Assembly: GCA_964399545.1 (NCBI GenBank)
Contig: CAYNRG010000009.1
Location: 1-47,754, forward strand
Source: CAYNRG01 sp964399545
Lineage (GTDB): Bacteria > Bacillota_I > Bacilli_A > Erysipelotrichales > Erysipelotrichaceae
DNA length: 47,754 nt
Reading direction: 5' to 3'
Shown here in pieces: positions 26,933 through 34,115 of the stretch; position 1 is the first letter of the stretch, and every line of letters starts with the position of its first letter. The notes beneath the pieces were generated by a model. That model was given only the letters and a program-made list of their open reading frames with translations, searched no databases and had not been told where the DNA came from. The translations under genes and the position numbers were made by a program.

Positions 26933-27665
26933 TATCTTTCACCAAATCATGTGGCGAAACAAACAGCCAACTATCATTATTCAAATAAACTCCTGCTCCT
27001 TCTTTGTACGCACAATAAACTAACTGTGAGCAGTTTAAAACCGATCCACATCCTTTGTTATTTATACTTGAATTATATTTAGAACCTATTTTTTCTTCAG
27101 CATATTTCACAGCATTTATCGCATGGGAATAGGAATAATTTCTTAGTCGTGCAAACCTTGCCCCTGCAGCAACTCGAGCTTCACTCGTTTTCACACTGAC
27201 TACCGTTGAATTTGGACCTGGAGCATGAATAACTGTCTTTGAATCGACAAAGATTCCCGCATGCCCGTGATTCCACCAATATGTATCAGCTGGAGTATAA
27301 TAAAAATCTCCTTTCATTGAAACGACACTAATTTGATCAATTGTAACCTGGCCTGTAATGTTTGATCGTCCTGTCTTTGATGGTTCTGCTGCTGTCAAAA
27401 CATATTCTTCATAAGCGATATTCAACATTTCTTCAAAGCTTAAACTATTCTCTTTTGACTTCTCCTCAATAAGAACATATATCTCTTCCTTACTTTCTCC
27501 TGAAATTTTTGATAGGCTATTTATTTTTTTTTCAATATCTATGCTTCTCGCATTAGAAGTTTCACTTGAACCATCATTAGTTTCATTCGCGAATAGCGAA
27601 ATATCGGAAAAAAATACTATAGAAACAATTACGATTCCCTTAAGTAAAAATTTAGTTTTCTTCAC
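26901..27665 (-). CDS. Secreted permuted papain-like (YiiX/NlpC-P60 type) cysteine hydrolase
   Basis: This 254-residue protein starts with GTG behind GGGGGGAAGAG. A signal peptide (about 1-26) is followed by a helical Glu/Lys-rich segment (about 40-95). The catalytic domain (about 112-254) has His135 in WNHGHAGIFV and Cys212 in LNCSQLVYCAY. His before Cys is the permuted order of the YiiX/YebB (C92, PF05708) group, whose members cleave amide or ester bonds in wall peptides or lipids. It is the first gene of an operon with the lipoprotein. Its promoter region is nearly duplicated upstream of the small secreted-protein gene at 31246. The target is unknown. Confidence 0.8.
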   Translation of the reverse strand: MKKTKFLLKGIVIVSIVFFSDISLFANETNDGSSETSNARSIDIEKKINSLSKISGESKEEIYVLIEEKSKENSLSFEEMLNIAYEEYVLTAAEPSKTGRSNITGQVTIDQISVVSMKGDFYYTPADTYWWNHGHAGIFVDSKTVIHAPGPNSTVVSVKTSEARVAAGARFARLRNYSYSHAINAVKYAEEKIGSKYNSSINNKGCGSVLNCSQLVYCAYKEGAGVYLNNDSWLFVSPHDLVKDNDAKIYYYYK

Positions 27666-27740
27666 AATTTACTCTTCCCCCCCATTTTTTCATAAAGTTA
27701 AATCATATATCACTTAACTTATAAGCCTTGATAAATTTCT

Positions 27741-27858
27741 TGTCTTAAGTATAGCCAAAAAGTTTATAAATATTACCCCTTACTCTTAAAAAATGTGTGT
27801 TGCAATAATAAAAGATGGACGTATGTAACTTCTTTCAAAGCAAGATCAATGTATCTTG
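27741..27858 (-). repeat. Conserved promoter region, copy A (upstream of the hydrolase operon)
   Basis: This region aligns with 31269-31384 over about 118 bp with roughly 18 mismatches and 3 gap positions by hand. A 19-bp block (CGTATGTAACTTCTTTCAA on the plus strand) is identical. It holds a minus-strand -10 TATACT (27748-27753) with conserved sequence where a -35 would be. Confidence 0.75.
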
Positions 27859-27865
27859 TTTTTTT
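27841..27865 (+). terminator. Plus-strand hairpin and T run next to promoter copy A
   Basis: A 6-bp stem (27841-27846 with 27853-27858) and a 6-base loop are followed by seven T residues. No plus-strand protein gene ends here, so it could end a short RNA. 27866-28003 holds nothing else I can name. Confidence 0.5.
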
Positions 27866-28003
27866 GGTTTTTTAATATACCTGTATTATAACAAGCCTGT
27901 TTTTTCTTTAATTGTGACCCATAAAATGCGAGGCTCCTATTACCTTGCTGGAACCTGTCACATTTTCTTAACCTATAATCATTCTTCATTTCTTAAAAAT
28001 ATG

Positions 28004-28660
28004 TCATTTAAGCTCAATAATATTTTCAAAATATTTTAAAACTCGCTTGTCATGAGTAACCGCAATAAAAATGGAGTCTTCATCGATATTATTAATGATG
28101 CAGTCCATAACCATCTGCGCTGTTTCATCATCAAGCGCACTAGTTATTTCGTCGGCTAAAACAATCTTAGGGTTATTTATCAGAGCTCTTGCTATCGCAA
28201 CCCTTTGTCTTTGACCACCAGATAAATACTTGACTTTTATATTTTTCTTATCGCTTAAATCAAACCGTTCTAATATTTCATTTACTTTATTTAGCCTTTG
28301 ATGTTTTTTTAGTTTGGTATAAATTAATGGTAATTCTAAATTTTCGCCAGTGTTCTTATTTTCTAATAATTGAAAGTCTTGGAAAATATAACCAAATAAA
28401 TCATTACGATACTGAGCGATTTCTTTCTGATTAAGATTCTTATAGCTATCTCCATCCACTGCGCAATCACCATCGAAGTTTTGATCAAGTAGACCGATTA
28501 TGTTAATTAATGTCGTCTTCCCTACTCCAGATTTCCCTACAATACAATACCTTTTTCCCTTTTCAAATTCGTAACTTACATTGTCCAATACTAGTAGTTT
28601 CTTGTTGTTATTAACAAAGCTCCTACTTACGTTACAAACTTTTAAAAATTTATCTTTCAC
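28004..28660 (-). CDS. ABC transporter ATP-binding protein, bacteriocin-exporter type
   Basis: This 218-residue ATPase has Walker A GKSGVGKTT, Q-loop YIFQDFQLL, signature LSGGQRQRVAIARAL, Walker B IVLADEITSALD and H-loop VTHD. The length and the adjacent two-part permease fit the lactococcin 972-type exporter group (TIGR03608-like). The Walker B region reads DEIT instead of the common DEPT. It overlaps the second permease ORF by 11 bases, so it is translated from the same message. Confidence 0.9.
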   Translation of the reverse strand: MKDKFLKVCNVSRSFVNNNKKLLVLDNVSYEFEKGKRYCIVGKSGVGKTTLINIIGLLDQNFDGDCAVDGDSYKNLNQKEIAQYRNDLFGYIFQDFQLLENKNTGENLELPLIYTKLKKHQRLNKVNEILERFDLSDKKNIKVKYLSGGQRQRVAIARALINNPKIVLADEITSALDDETAQMVMDCIINNIDEDSIFIAVTHDKRVLKYFENIIELK

Positions 28661-29750
28661 TAAGTTCCCCTCGCATATTTTTATATAAATCCATTTTCAT
28701 CAATCTAACCATTGGATAAATTGGTAAAATTATCATATAGACAATGCTTTGAATAAATATATAAGGGAACACTACTACGTAAAGTGGATTCATTAGGTAA
28801 ACCGCAATACAAGCAACTAGAGATGCAACTACAATAATAATCACATTCAGTAAAAATATTCTAATAAATAAATCACTAGGTCTTGCTCCAACTAAAAGAT
28901 TTAAAGTATATTCTTTTATATTTGCCTCTGTAATATTGATAATAAGTTGTGCTAGTAAGAAATACATCCCAAAGAAAATAATTGCTACTATAAGTATGGT
29001 TATCAAAAACGAACCTAAATCACCTTCCATTTCTCTTGAGATATCTTCTGAAAGATCATTGACTTTTAAGAAAAAATTATTATCCAAGTCATTAACTGTA
29101 TTTACAAATTCATCAAGTAAATATTGATCTGCATCAACAAATAGCATGCCATCAAATATAGAATTTATAGGCATTTGGTTAGAAAATTGCTTGTAGACTG
29201 TTTCAAAATTTGCAACCACCATCATTCCAGAAAATGGCAGCACTTGTGGTGGACCATATAACGAAATAGCATTTAGTCCCTTATCACTCACATGAGTATA
29301 GTTCACTAAATCATATTCTTCATAAGATATTACGCCATAACTTACCAAGTTTATTTCATCCAAACTTTTATAAGGTACATTATAAAAATCTGAAAATTTT
29401 CCAAACCCAATAAATCCTAAATCATTTACATAATAATCATCATTCAAATCAAATTGGAGCATCCCAATAATAATATCTTCATTTTCATTAATAAATTCTA
29501 ATACATATTTTTGGGCCTGCGCGTTTATCTGTGTTCCGTTTCCAGCAACTTCTAAATTAGAAAATTTATGATTGCTCTTGTACACACTAAACGCTTCTCT
29601 TCTTTCTAATTCAAATTCAAAAGTATATCGAAGTAAAAAGGAGTTTCCAACTATAAACAACGTAAATGCAGCTATAATAAGACTAAATAAAACTCTTCTA
29701 CCTAAAAAATCTCCAAAAGCCATTTGTAAGTTAATTTTTAATCTTTTCAT
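28650..29750 (-). CDS. Second half of a bacteriocin-associated FtsX-like permease
   Basis: This 366-residue protein has an N-terminal helix (about 17-40), an outward domain (about 45-245) and three C-terminal helices in an FtsX-like arrangement. It starts at an ATG inside the end of the preceding permease ORF, behind GAGGAGA. The two ORFs total 694 residues, close to the usual single-chain length of DUF1430/TIGR01654 bacteriocin-associated membrane proteins. Removing one A from the run of five near 29738 would fuse them in frame. It may be either a natural split with coupled translation or a frameshifted single gene. Confidence 0.75.
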   Translation of the reverse strand: MKRLKINLQMAFGDFLGRRVLFSLIIAAFTLFIVGNSFLLRYTFEFELERREAFSVYKSNHKFSNLEVAGNGTQINAQAQKYVLEFINENEDIIIGMLQFDLNDDYYVNDLGFIGFGKFSDFYNVPYKSLDEINLVSYGVISYEEYDLVNYTHVSDKGLNAISLYGPPQVLPFSGMMVVANFETVYKQFSNQMPINSIFDGMLFVDADQYLLDEFVNTVNDLDNNFFLKVNDLSEDISREMEGDLGSFLITILIVAIIFFGMYFLLAQLIINITEANIKEYTLNLLVGARPSDLFIRIFLLNVIIIVVASLVACIAVYLMNPLYVVVFPYIFIQSIVYMIILPIYPMVRLMKMDLYKNMRGELSER

Positions 29751-30717
29751 ATTTTAGTCTCCTCACCACTAAGCATAAACAAATTAAATAGTTGACTAAA
29801 TATAACAATGTTAATATTGTAGTTACAACAATCGATATATAAGCGTAAAGCAAAACAAAACTATCATCTTTAAATATAAAATACCCTATAATTATACACA
29901 GCGCTTGTACAATAATTGAACTTGCAAGCTCTGATTTCATTTCTTTTAAAATGATCGTTTTGTTTGTTATCCCCATGTTATTTAGCAGTTTAATTTCATT
30001 CTTTTGCTTATATATTTCCATCAATATCATAAAAAATCCAAAAACTACATAACTTAAAAATGATAACATTAACATGAGAGACAATGGATTGCTTGCACCT
30101 AACCTTATTAATAAAAATGATTCATTTTTTATTTGATCCATTGCACTCTCATAACTGATTTTAGATTCTGATTTTACATTAATGTTGTTTAAAGCCAATA
30201 TTTCTAACATTTCCTCTTTTCCATCTCTATTATTAAAATCTACAAAAACATTCTCTTTTAAAGATTTATTATAACCTATATTATTAATAATTTTAAATTG
30301 TTTAAATTCACTTTCGTCACTGAATTGATAAAAGGCAACGCAATTGTATTTTTCTTGTTTATGATAGCCGAGTTTGCAATACGAAATATCTTTTCCTCTA
30401 TTAAATTCTAAATCACCAAACATAAACCCCTCAGTGATAACTATATTTTTATTTAAGACATCATATCCTATTTTAGCATCCATAACATCAGAGCCATCAT
30501 CATAAGTAATAATTGTTCTAAATGATGGAATAGTTATAATTTGTTGATATAATTCATTGTTTAACTGACCATCAAGTTCAAATTCAATGTAGTTTATGCT
30601 CAACCCAAATATATTTTCATCATAATTAATATTAACTCTTCTTCCAACCATATTGGCACAAATTAAACACACCATTAATATAGTAAATAGAAAAACTTTA
30701 TTAAATAATTTTTTCAT
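29731..30717 (-). CDS. First half of a bacteriocin-associated FtsX-like permease
   Basis: This 328-residue protein has an N-terminal helix (about 7-24), an outward domain (about 26-205) and three helices at about 208-235, 258-275 and 278-310. It ends VVRRLKYEKIKN, where the family normally continues into the second FtsX unit. It lies downstream of the small secreted-protein gene and 20 bases overlapping the second half. Export or immunity for that small protein is the likely job, inferred from gene order. Confidence 0.72.
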   Translation of the reverse strand: MKKLFNKVFLFTILMVCLICANMVGRRVNINYDENIFGLSINYIEFELDGQLNNELYQQIITIPSFRTIITYDDGSDVMDAKIGYDVLNKNIVITEGFMFGDLEFNRGKDISYCKLGYHKQEKYNCVAFYQFSDESEFKQFKIINNIGYNKSLKENVFVDFNNRDGKEEMLEILALNNINVKSESKISYESAMDQIKNESFLLIRLGASNPLSLMLMLSFLSYVVFGFFMILMEIYKQKNEIKLLNNMGITNKTIILKEMKSELASSIIVQALCIIIGYFIFKDDSFVLLYAYISIVVTTILTLLYLVNYLICLCLVVRRLKYEKIKN

Positions 30718-30824
30718 GCTTTATCCTTTGTTCAAAAATAAACATTACCTTTCTGCCTATCAAACTACAATCATTATATTTAGTTAGGTTTCCTCATAGT
30801 TCAAAGGTAACCTTATCCATCAGA

Positions 30825-31246
30825 TTAACGATTTGGTTTTTGCGCTGAATGCCCACCAGCATTTTCAGCTCCCCATGCAAAATTGTAGTTAAATGTTGTT
30901 TTATTAGACCAGTCAAAATAATTATCATAAACTCTAGCACTTCTTCTTAGAACAGGTGAACTTGTTGTGTTTGTTGCAGCTGCAGTGCGAAATACTTGTT
31001 CAGCATCCCCGGGAACTTTATACACAAACGTACCCTGTAATGCATACATTCCATTAGGCATTCTATAAGTTGGCGTCACTTGAATATACCCATCATAATA
31101 AAATCGTAAGCCTAGCCAATCTGTTGTTTCTTTATTAGTCACATAGTTAATACCATCAGGATGTCCACGATAATATTGGGCAAATATCGTTGTAATCGGT
31201 AATGAAAAAATAATCGATAATGCTAAAATTGTTTTATCTTCTTCAT
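30825..31246 (-). pseudogene. Small secreted protein, bacteriocin-like candidate, frameshifted in its signal peptide
   Basis: An ATG at 31244-31246 sits 7 bases after AGGAGG and reads MKKIK, then hits a stop. In another frame the sequence continues TILALSIIFSLPITTIFA, a good signal peptide, then about 118 residues ending GGHSAQKPNR. One extra A in the AAAA run at 31232-31235 would restore a 141-residue precursor. The mature part is rich in Tyr, Trp, Asn and Thr, with no Cys. It does not clearly match lactococcin 972, but it occupies that position upstream of the exporter. An internal ATG at 31142 gives 105 residues without a signal peptide. Confidence 0.65.
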
Positions 31247-31268
31247 TTTAATTCCTCCTATTATTCCT

Positions 31269-31384
31269 TTTCTTAAGTATAGCCCAAAATTTCACAAACG
31301 TTACCACTTACTTTTAAAAAAATATGTGTTACAATAATAAAAGGGCGTATGTAACTTCTTTCAAGGTAAGATTAATAGATCTCA
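31269..31384 (-). repeat. Conserved promoter region, copy B (upstream of the small secreted-protein gene)
   Basis: This is the counterpart of 27741-27858. The minus-strand -10 TATACT is at 31276-31281. The shared stretch also keeps a GTTACA/TGTAAC inverted repeat (perfect here, one mismatch in copy A) about 50-80 bases upstream of the start point, a possible regulator site. Confidence 0.75.
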
Positions 31385-31389
31385 CTTCA

Positions 31390-31426
31390 AAGAGTTGACA
31401 AGCTAAGGTTTGATCAGCTCTTTTTT
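31390..31426 (+). terminator. Plus-strand hairpin and T run next to promoter copy B
   Basis: A 9-bp stem with one G-U pair (31390-31398 with 31414-31422) is followed by six T residues. As at copy A, no plus-strand coding gene ends here. Confidence 0.5.
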
Positions 31427-31516
31427 ACTAGATATCCAAATTTTTCGAGAAATATGAATGAATTAATAAAATTTTCTATTGTTTCTTCAATTACAGATGG
31501 CCGGAACTATTTTGCT

Positions 31517-31614
31517 ATAATTTGAATACAAAGAAGCAATTTAAATCCTTTGTTAACTATACCAAGATAGTTCAATGGTTAAATAAAATTAACTTCTAAT
31601 TAAGTGCGTGGGGT
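31517..31614 (+). pseudogene. Degenerate tRNA-Arg(TCT)-like fragment with an upstream extended -10
   Basis: An extended -10 (TGCTATAAT) lies near 31517-31525. About 25 bases on, CCAAGATAGTTCAATGGTTA resembles the acceptor and D-arm of tRNA-Arg. An anticodon-like loop CTTCTAA follows on a weak stem, then GTGCGTGGGGT and a T run. The T-arm and 3' acceptor are missing, so it is not a functional tRNA. It may mark an old integration or recombination edge. Confidence 0.4.
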
Positions 31615-31620
31615 ATTTTT

Positions 31621-31839
31621 TTATCTATAAAATTTCTTTTGTAGGAACACCAAAAGCCTTTGCAATTTTTTTAAATTTTTTGTATTGGTATTACCCCCAT
31701 AGTAAAAGCGCTCGAATACACTTAAACTAATATTATGTTCGGTACAGATAGAATTGATACTAGAATTTCTGCTCTTTACTACGGGATCAATCACCGCATG
31801 TCTCTTCCGCATTCTTTCTTCTTGTTTTTTATTCATCAT
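31621..31839 (-). pseudogene. Small HTH (XRE/Cro-like) regulator with a C-terminal frameshift
   Basis: The open frame encodes 72 residues. Its SINSICTEHNISLSVFERFYYG segment resembles a helix-turn-helix followed by a NTNTKNLKK helix. One extra A in the run of seven around 31664 would change the tail to KIAKAFGVPTKEIL and a stop at 31625. That is the normal end of small Cro/CI-type regulators. It sits just upstream of the bacteriocin-like cluster on the same strand and could be its regulator (inference). Confidence 0.6.
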
Positions 31840-31912
31840 CCTTACTCCTCTCTTCTGTAAAGGGAGGCTTTTTATTGTCTCGAAACTTACTTGAAAGTTT
31901 TTTTAGAAACGC

Positions 31913-31941
31913 AAAAAAGCCGATTTATCATTGATAAATCG
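31913..31941 (-). terminator. Terminator of tRNA-Leu
   Basis: A perfect 9-bp stem (31921-31929 with 31933-31941) and a 3-base loop are followed on the minus strand by a T run (31913-31918). The other side also has T residues. Confidence 0.65.
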
Positions 31942-31957
31942 ACTTTTTATACTTATC

Positions 31958-32041
31958 TGGTGCGGATGAAGGGACTCGAACCCCCACGCACAAGGCGCCA
32001 GATCCTAAGTCTGGTGCGTCTGCCAATTTCGCCACATCCGC
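31958..32041 (-). tRNA. tRNA-Leu(TAG)
   Basis: Minus-strand class II tRNA with anticodon loop CTTAGGA, a variable arm, a GGTTCGAGTCC T-arm, acceptor GCGGATG paired with CATCCGC, and an encoded CCA end. Confidence 0.95.
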
Positions 32042-32053
32042 AAGTGCTTTCTC

Positions 32054-32081
32054 ATTATACCATAGAGAAAATAAAAATCAA
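32054..32081 (-). promoter_or_regulatory. Promoter of tRNA-Leu
   Basis: On the minus strand TTGATT (32076-32081), a 16-bp spacer and extended TGGTATAAT (hexamer 32054-32059) lie about 13 bases before the tRNA. Confidence 0.7.
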
Positions 32082-32098
32082 GTGTTTCTTGCTAATGA

Positions 32099-32127
32099 TT
32101 GAGTCCTTCTACTACCTATGCTATGAT
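32099..32127 (+). promoter_or_regulatory. Promoter of the second GNAT gene
   Basis: TTGAGT (32099-32104), a 17-bp spacer and TATGAT (32122-32127) precede AAGGAG and the ATG at 32152. It is divergent from the tRNA-Leu promoter. Confidence 0.65.
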
Positions 32128-32151
32128 AGGATTAATTGAAGGAGATTGACT

Positions 32152-32586
32152 ATGACTAACCATGTATTCTATAGAAATGATGAAAATTTAAAGGACTGTT
32201 ATAGCGTAAGGGAAGAAGTTTTTATCAAAGAACAAGGGTTCACCGAAGAGTTTGATGATATCGACTACAATTGTTATCATGTCGTCTTTTATGATCAACA
32301 GAAAAGTATCGCTACTGGTCGACTCTTTATTGATGAAAATGGAAAATACACCTTGGGACGTATCTGTGTTCTTTCTTCTTATCGGAAAAAGCGCTATGGC
32401 CAACAAGTTATCCACGCTCTTGAAACTATGGCTAAGCAACTAGGTGCTAAGGAAACTCACCTTGGAGCGCAGCTTGATGCTAAAGAATTTTACAAGAAGC
32501 TTGGCTATTGTGAGCATGGTGAAATCTATTATGATCAACACTGCCCTCATATTCATATGATTAAGTTACTCTACCCTGTAGAATAA
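32152..32586 (+). CDS. GNAT family N-acetyltransferase (ElaA/YjcF-like)
   Basis: A TTG at 32146 is in frame, but the ATG at 32152 lies 7 bases after AAGGAG and gives 144 residues. The order SVREEVFIKEQGF (about 18-30), ATGRLFID, LGRICVLSSYRKKRYGQQVI (acetyl-CoA loop R-K-K-R-Y-G) and EFYKKLGYCEHGEIYYD is typical of the small YjcF/ElaA-type acetyltransferases. Substrates of this group are mostly unknown. It is a single gene. Confidence 0.88.
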   Translation: MTNHVFYRNDENLKDCYSVREEVFIKEQGFTEEFDDIDYNCYHVVFYDQQKSIATGRLFIDENGKYTLGRICVLSSYRKKRYGQQVIHALETMAKQLGAKETHLGAQLDAKEFYKKLGYCEHGEIYYDQHCPHIHMIKLLYPVE

Positions 32587-32724
32587 AAAATACCATTGCC
32601 TATGAACTTGGTCAAATACGACGATATTTCTTGAATCATATGGTGTAAGCCATAATCCGCAATCGTTTATATCTTTGACTTAATCGCTCAAGCATATCAA
32701 AAGGAAAAAGAATAGAACTTTTAC

Positions 32725-32748
32725 TCACGCTAGTCGTGGGCTTTTTAT
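32725..32748 (+). terminator. Probable intrinsic terminator downstream of the second GNAT gene
   Basis: A 6-bp stem CTCACG/CGTGGG with one wobble pair is followed by CTTTTT. It lies about 140 bp after the stop codon. Confidence 0.5.
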
Positions 32749-32779
32749 ACGGAGTTATCTAAAGTTATATCTATATCTC

Positions 32780-33010
32780 ATGTCTAAACATATAACTATA
32801 TTTTTAAGAAAAATTATTCGCTCTGATCGCAACAAATTTATTCGTGTTGAACCAAGAACATCATCGACAAATAGAGTTATTTATATGTATTATCGTTGCC
32901 CGAAACGTAGTGCACGTATATCTGAAATAAACCTTCAAAAAATATTGATTGATAAATTGAATAGTTATGCATGGATCTTTAATCAAAGAAAAATCGAACA
33001 GCCGCTATAA
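32780..33010 (+). CDS. Unrecognised 76-residue ORF, possibly a recombinase fragment
   Basis: The ORF encodes a basic protein with RVIYMYYRCPKRSARISEINLQKILIDKL. This weakly recalls the zinc-ribbon end of serine recombinases but has only one Cys. There is no good ribosome-binding site before the ATG. It sits in a gene-poor stretch (32587-33337) next to a solitary IS end, so a decayed mobile-element gene is plausible. Confidence 0.25.
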   Translation: MSKHITIFLRKIIRSDRNKFIRVEPRTSSTNRVIYMYYRCPKRSARISEINLQKILIDKLNSYAWIFNQRKIEQPL

Positions 33011-33141
33011 GTATTGAATAAATACATTTACAAAAACAGAATTAACTTCTAGAATTCAGGAGTGATCTATTTATATACTAAAAGTGCTTGCATTTTATTT
33101 TTAAATGACCTTTTCTCTTATTATACCTCCTTCCTATATCC

Positions 33142-33215
33142 CATAAGAAAAGATCCCTCCTTTCGCAGACACAACTTTATATATTCTAGTTGTCTACTCT
33201 AGGGGGATCATATCA
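33142..33215 (-). mobile_element. Solitary end of an IS3-family element
   Basis: These 74 bp match 47452-47525 with one difference seen (TATATTCTAG versus TATATTTTAG), in the same orientation. They contain the terminal repeat, leader, ribosome-binding site and OrfA start codon only. The transposase and the other end are absent here. Confidence 0.8.
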
Positions 33216-33232
33216 CTTTGTCAACAGTCCGA

Positions 33233-33264
33233 AATAGCCAGTAATTTGCTGGTTATTTTATTTT
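33233..33264 (+). terminator. Hairpin with T run near the solitary IS end
   Basis: A 9-bp stem with one G-U pair (33233-33241 with 33249-33257) and a 7-base loop are followed by T-rich sequence. It may be a plus-strand terminator left from a lost gene. Confidence 0.4.
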
Positions 33265-33337
33265 TTCATGACTTTCTTGACTATACCAATTAAATCCTAC
33301 TCATAAATCTAGCATACTAACCTAAGCGGTAATTGAT

Positions 33338-34036
33338 TTACATACTACTTGTTGCAATTTGACTTAAATCACCTTCAAGTATTTCTCTTATTTTCTGCTC
33401 ATACGGACTTCCTTTTAATTTATCCAATGAAATTTTTAACATTTCTCTACACTTTGTTTCTTTCTCATCATAGTAATAACACTTTGCTGCACGATAATAG
33501 TAGACTCCTTGAATCACTTCATTTTTACTTTCTTTTGCTATTTTCAACATTTGATTTGCATAAGATCCATTCTGCTTCAATCCTATTTCAATCATATATT
33601 CACACTCTTTTAAAATTGCGCGTCCGCGCTCTTTATTTTTTTCTTTTAAATTCGTTGTTGCCAACTTTAGCTTCTCATATGCTTTTTCTGCTTTTTCTAA
33701 ATTATGTTGCTCAACATAAAAAGATGTTTCTTTCTGGCAAATTAAAATCCGATCCATTTCTGGCAAGCGAATATTATCCAATTTTACCATTAGTTCTTCC
33801 AACTGTTTTTCATCTTTCAACATAAAATAAGCATCAATTTTCATTAATTGTCTCATTCTTTTGGCTAAGAATAATTTCCCAGGAAAACTATCAATAGCTT
33901 CTAAATATGCTTTTGCATCTCCTTGTTGATAAAGCAATGCTGTTGTTTTCATCACATATCTTCTAAATAAAAATAAATAAGTTAGATATAATCCTAGTGT
34001 CAAAAATATAAAAAAAGAAAAATAAATCCAAAACAT
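33338..34036 (-). CDS. Membrane-anchored helical (TPR-like) protein, function unknown
   Basis: An upstream in-frame ATG at 34051 overlaps the GGAGGGG site, so the ATG at 34034-34036 is preferred (232 residues). One N-terminal helix (about 1-22) is followed by paired amphipathic helices with TPR-like spacing. Examples are AYLEAIDSFPGKLFLAKRM, NLEKAEKAYEKLKLA and VYYYRAAKCYYYDEKETKCREML. Such proteins usually bind protein partners, but no partner is indicated. It lies downstream of the liv operon after a terminator. Confidence 0.7.
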   Translation of the reverse strand: MFWIYFSFFIFLTLGLYLTYLFLFRRYVMKTTALLYQQGDAKAYLEAIDSFPGKLFLAKRMRQLMKIDAYFMLKDEKQLEELMVKLDNIRLPEMDRILICQKETSFYVEQHNLEKAEKAYEKLKLATTNLKEKNKERGRAILKECEYMIEIGLKQNGSYANQMLKIAKESKNEVIQGVYYYRAAKCYYYDEKETKCREMLKISLDKLKGSPYEQKIREILEGDLSQIATSSM

Positions 34037-34070
34037 TGAAATCCCCTCCATCTTTTTTTTAGTATATCAT

Positions 34071-34099
34071 AAAAAAGAAGAGAAATACTATCTCTTCTT
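34071..34099 (-). terminator. Terminator of the liv operon
   Basis: A perfect 9-bp stem (34075-34083 with 34091-34099) and a 7-base loop lie between the CBS-ACT gene and the TPR-like gene. A run of six A residues on the plus strand (34071-34076) gives the T run. Confidence 0.7.
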
Positions 34100-34115
34100 C
34101 ATTCTTTTTTATTTC

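Noticed and set aside
27815..28039. 74-residue plus-strand ORF next to promoter copy A
   Set aside because: It has no good ribosome-binding site, runs through the hairpin and T run, and ends antisense to the ATPase gene. Copy B has no matching frame.
30825..31246. Direct call of the small protein as lactococcin 972
   Set aside because: Position fits, but the mature sequence lacks the motifs I would expect, so only a bacteriocin-like candidate is claimed.
31276..31320. LytTR-type direct repeats upstream of the TATACT box
   Set aside because: One 9-mer (AACGTTTGT) fits in copy B, but no second repeat is present at the right spacing and copy A lacks it.
31891..32139. 82-residue plus-strand ORF
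   Set aside because: It runs antisense through tRNA-Leu and its terminator, so it is a by-product of those sequences.
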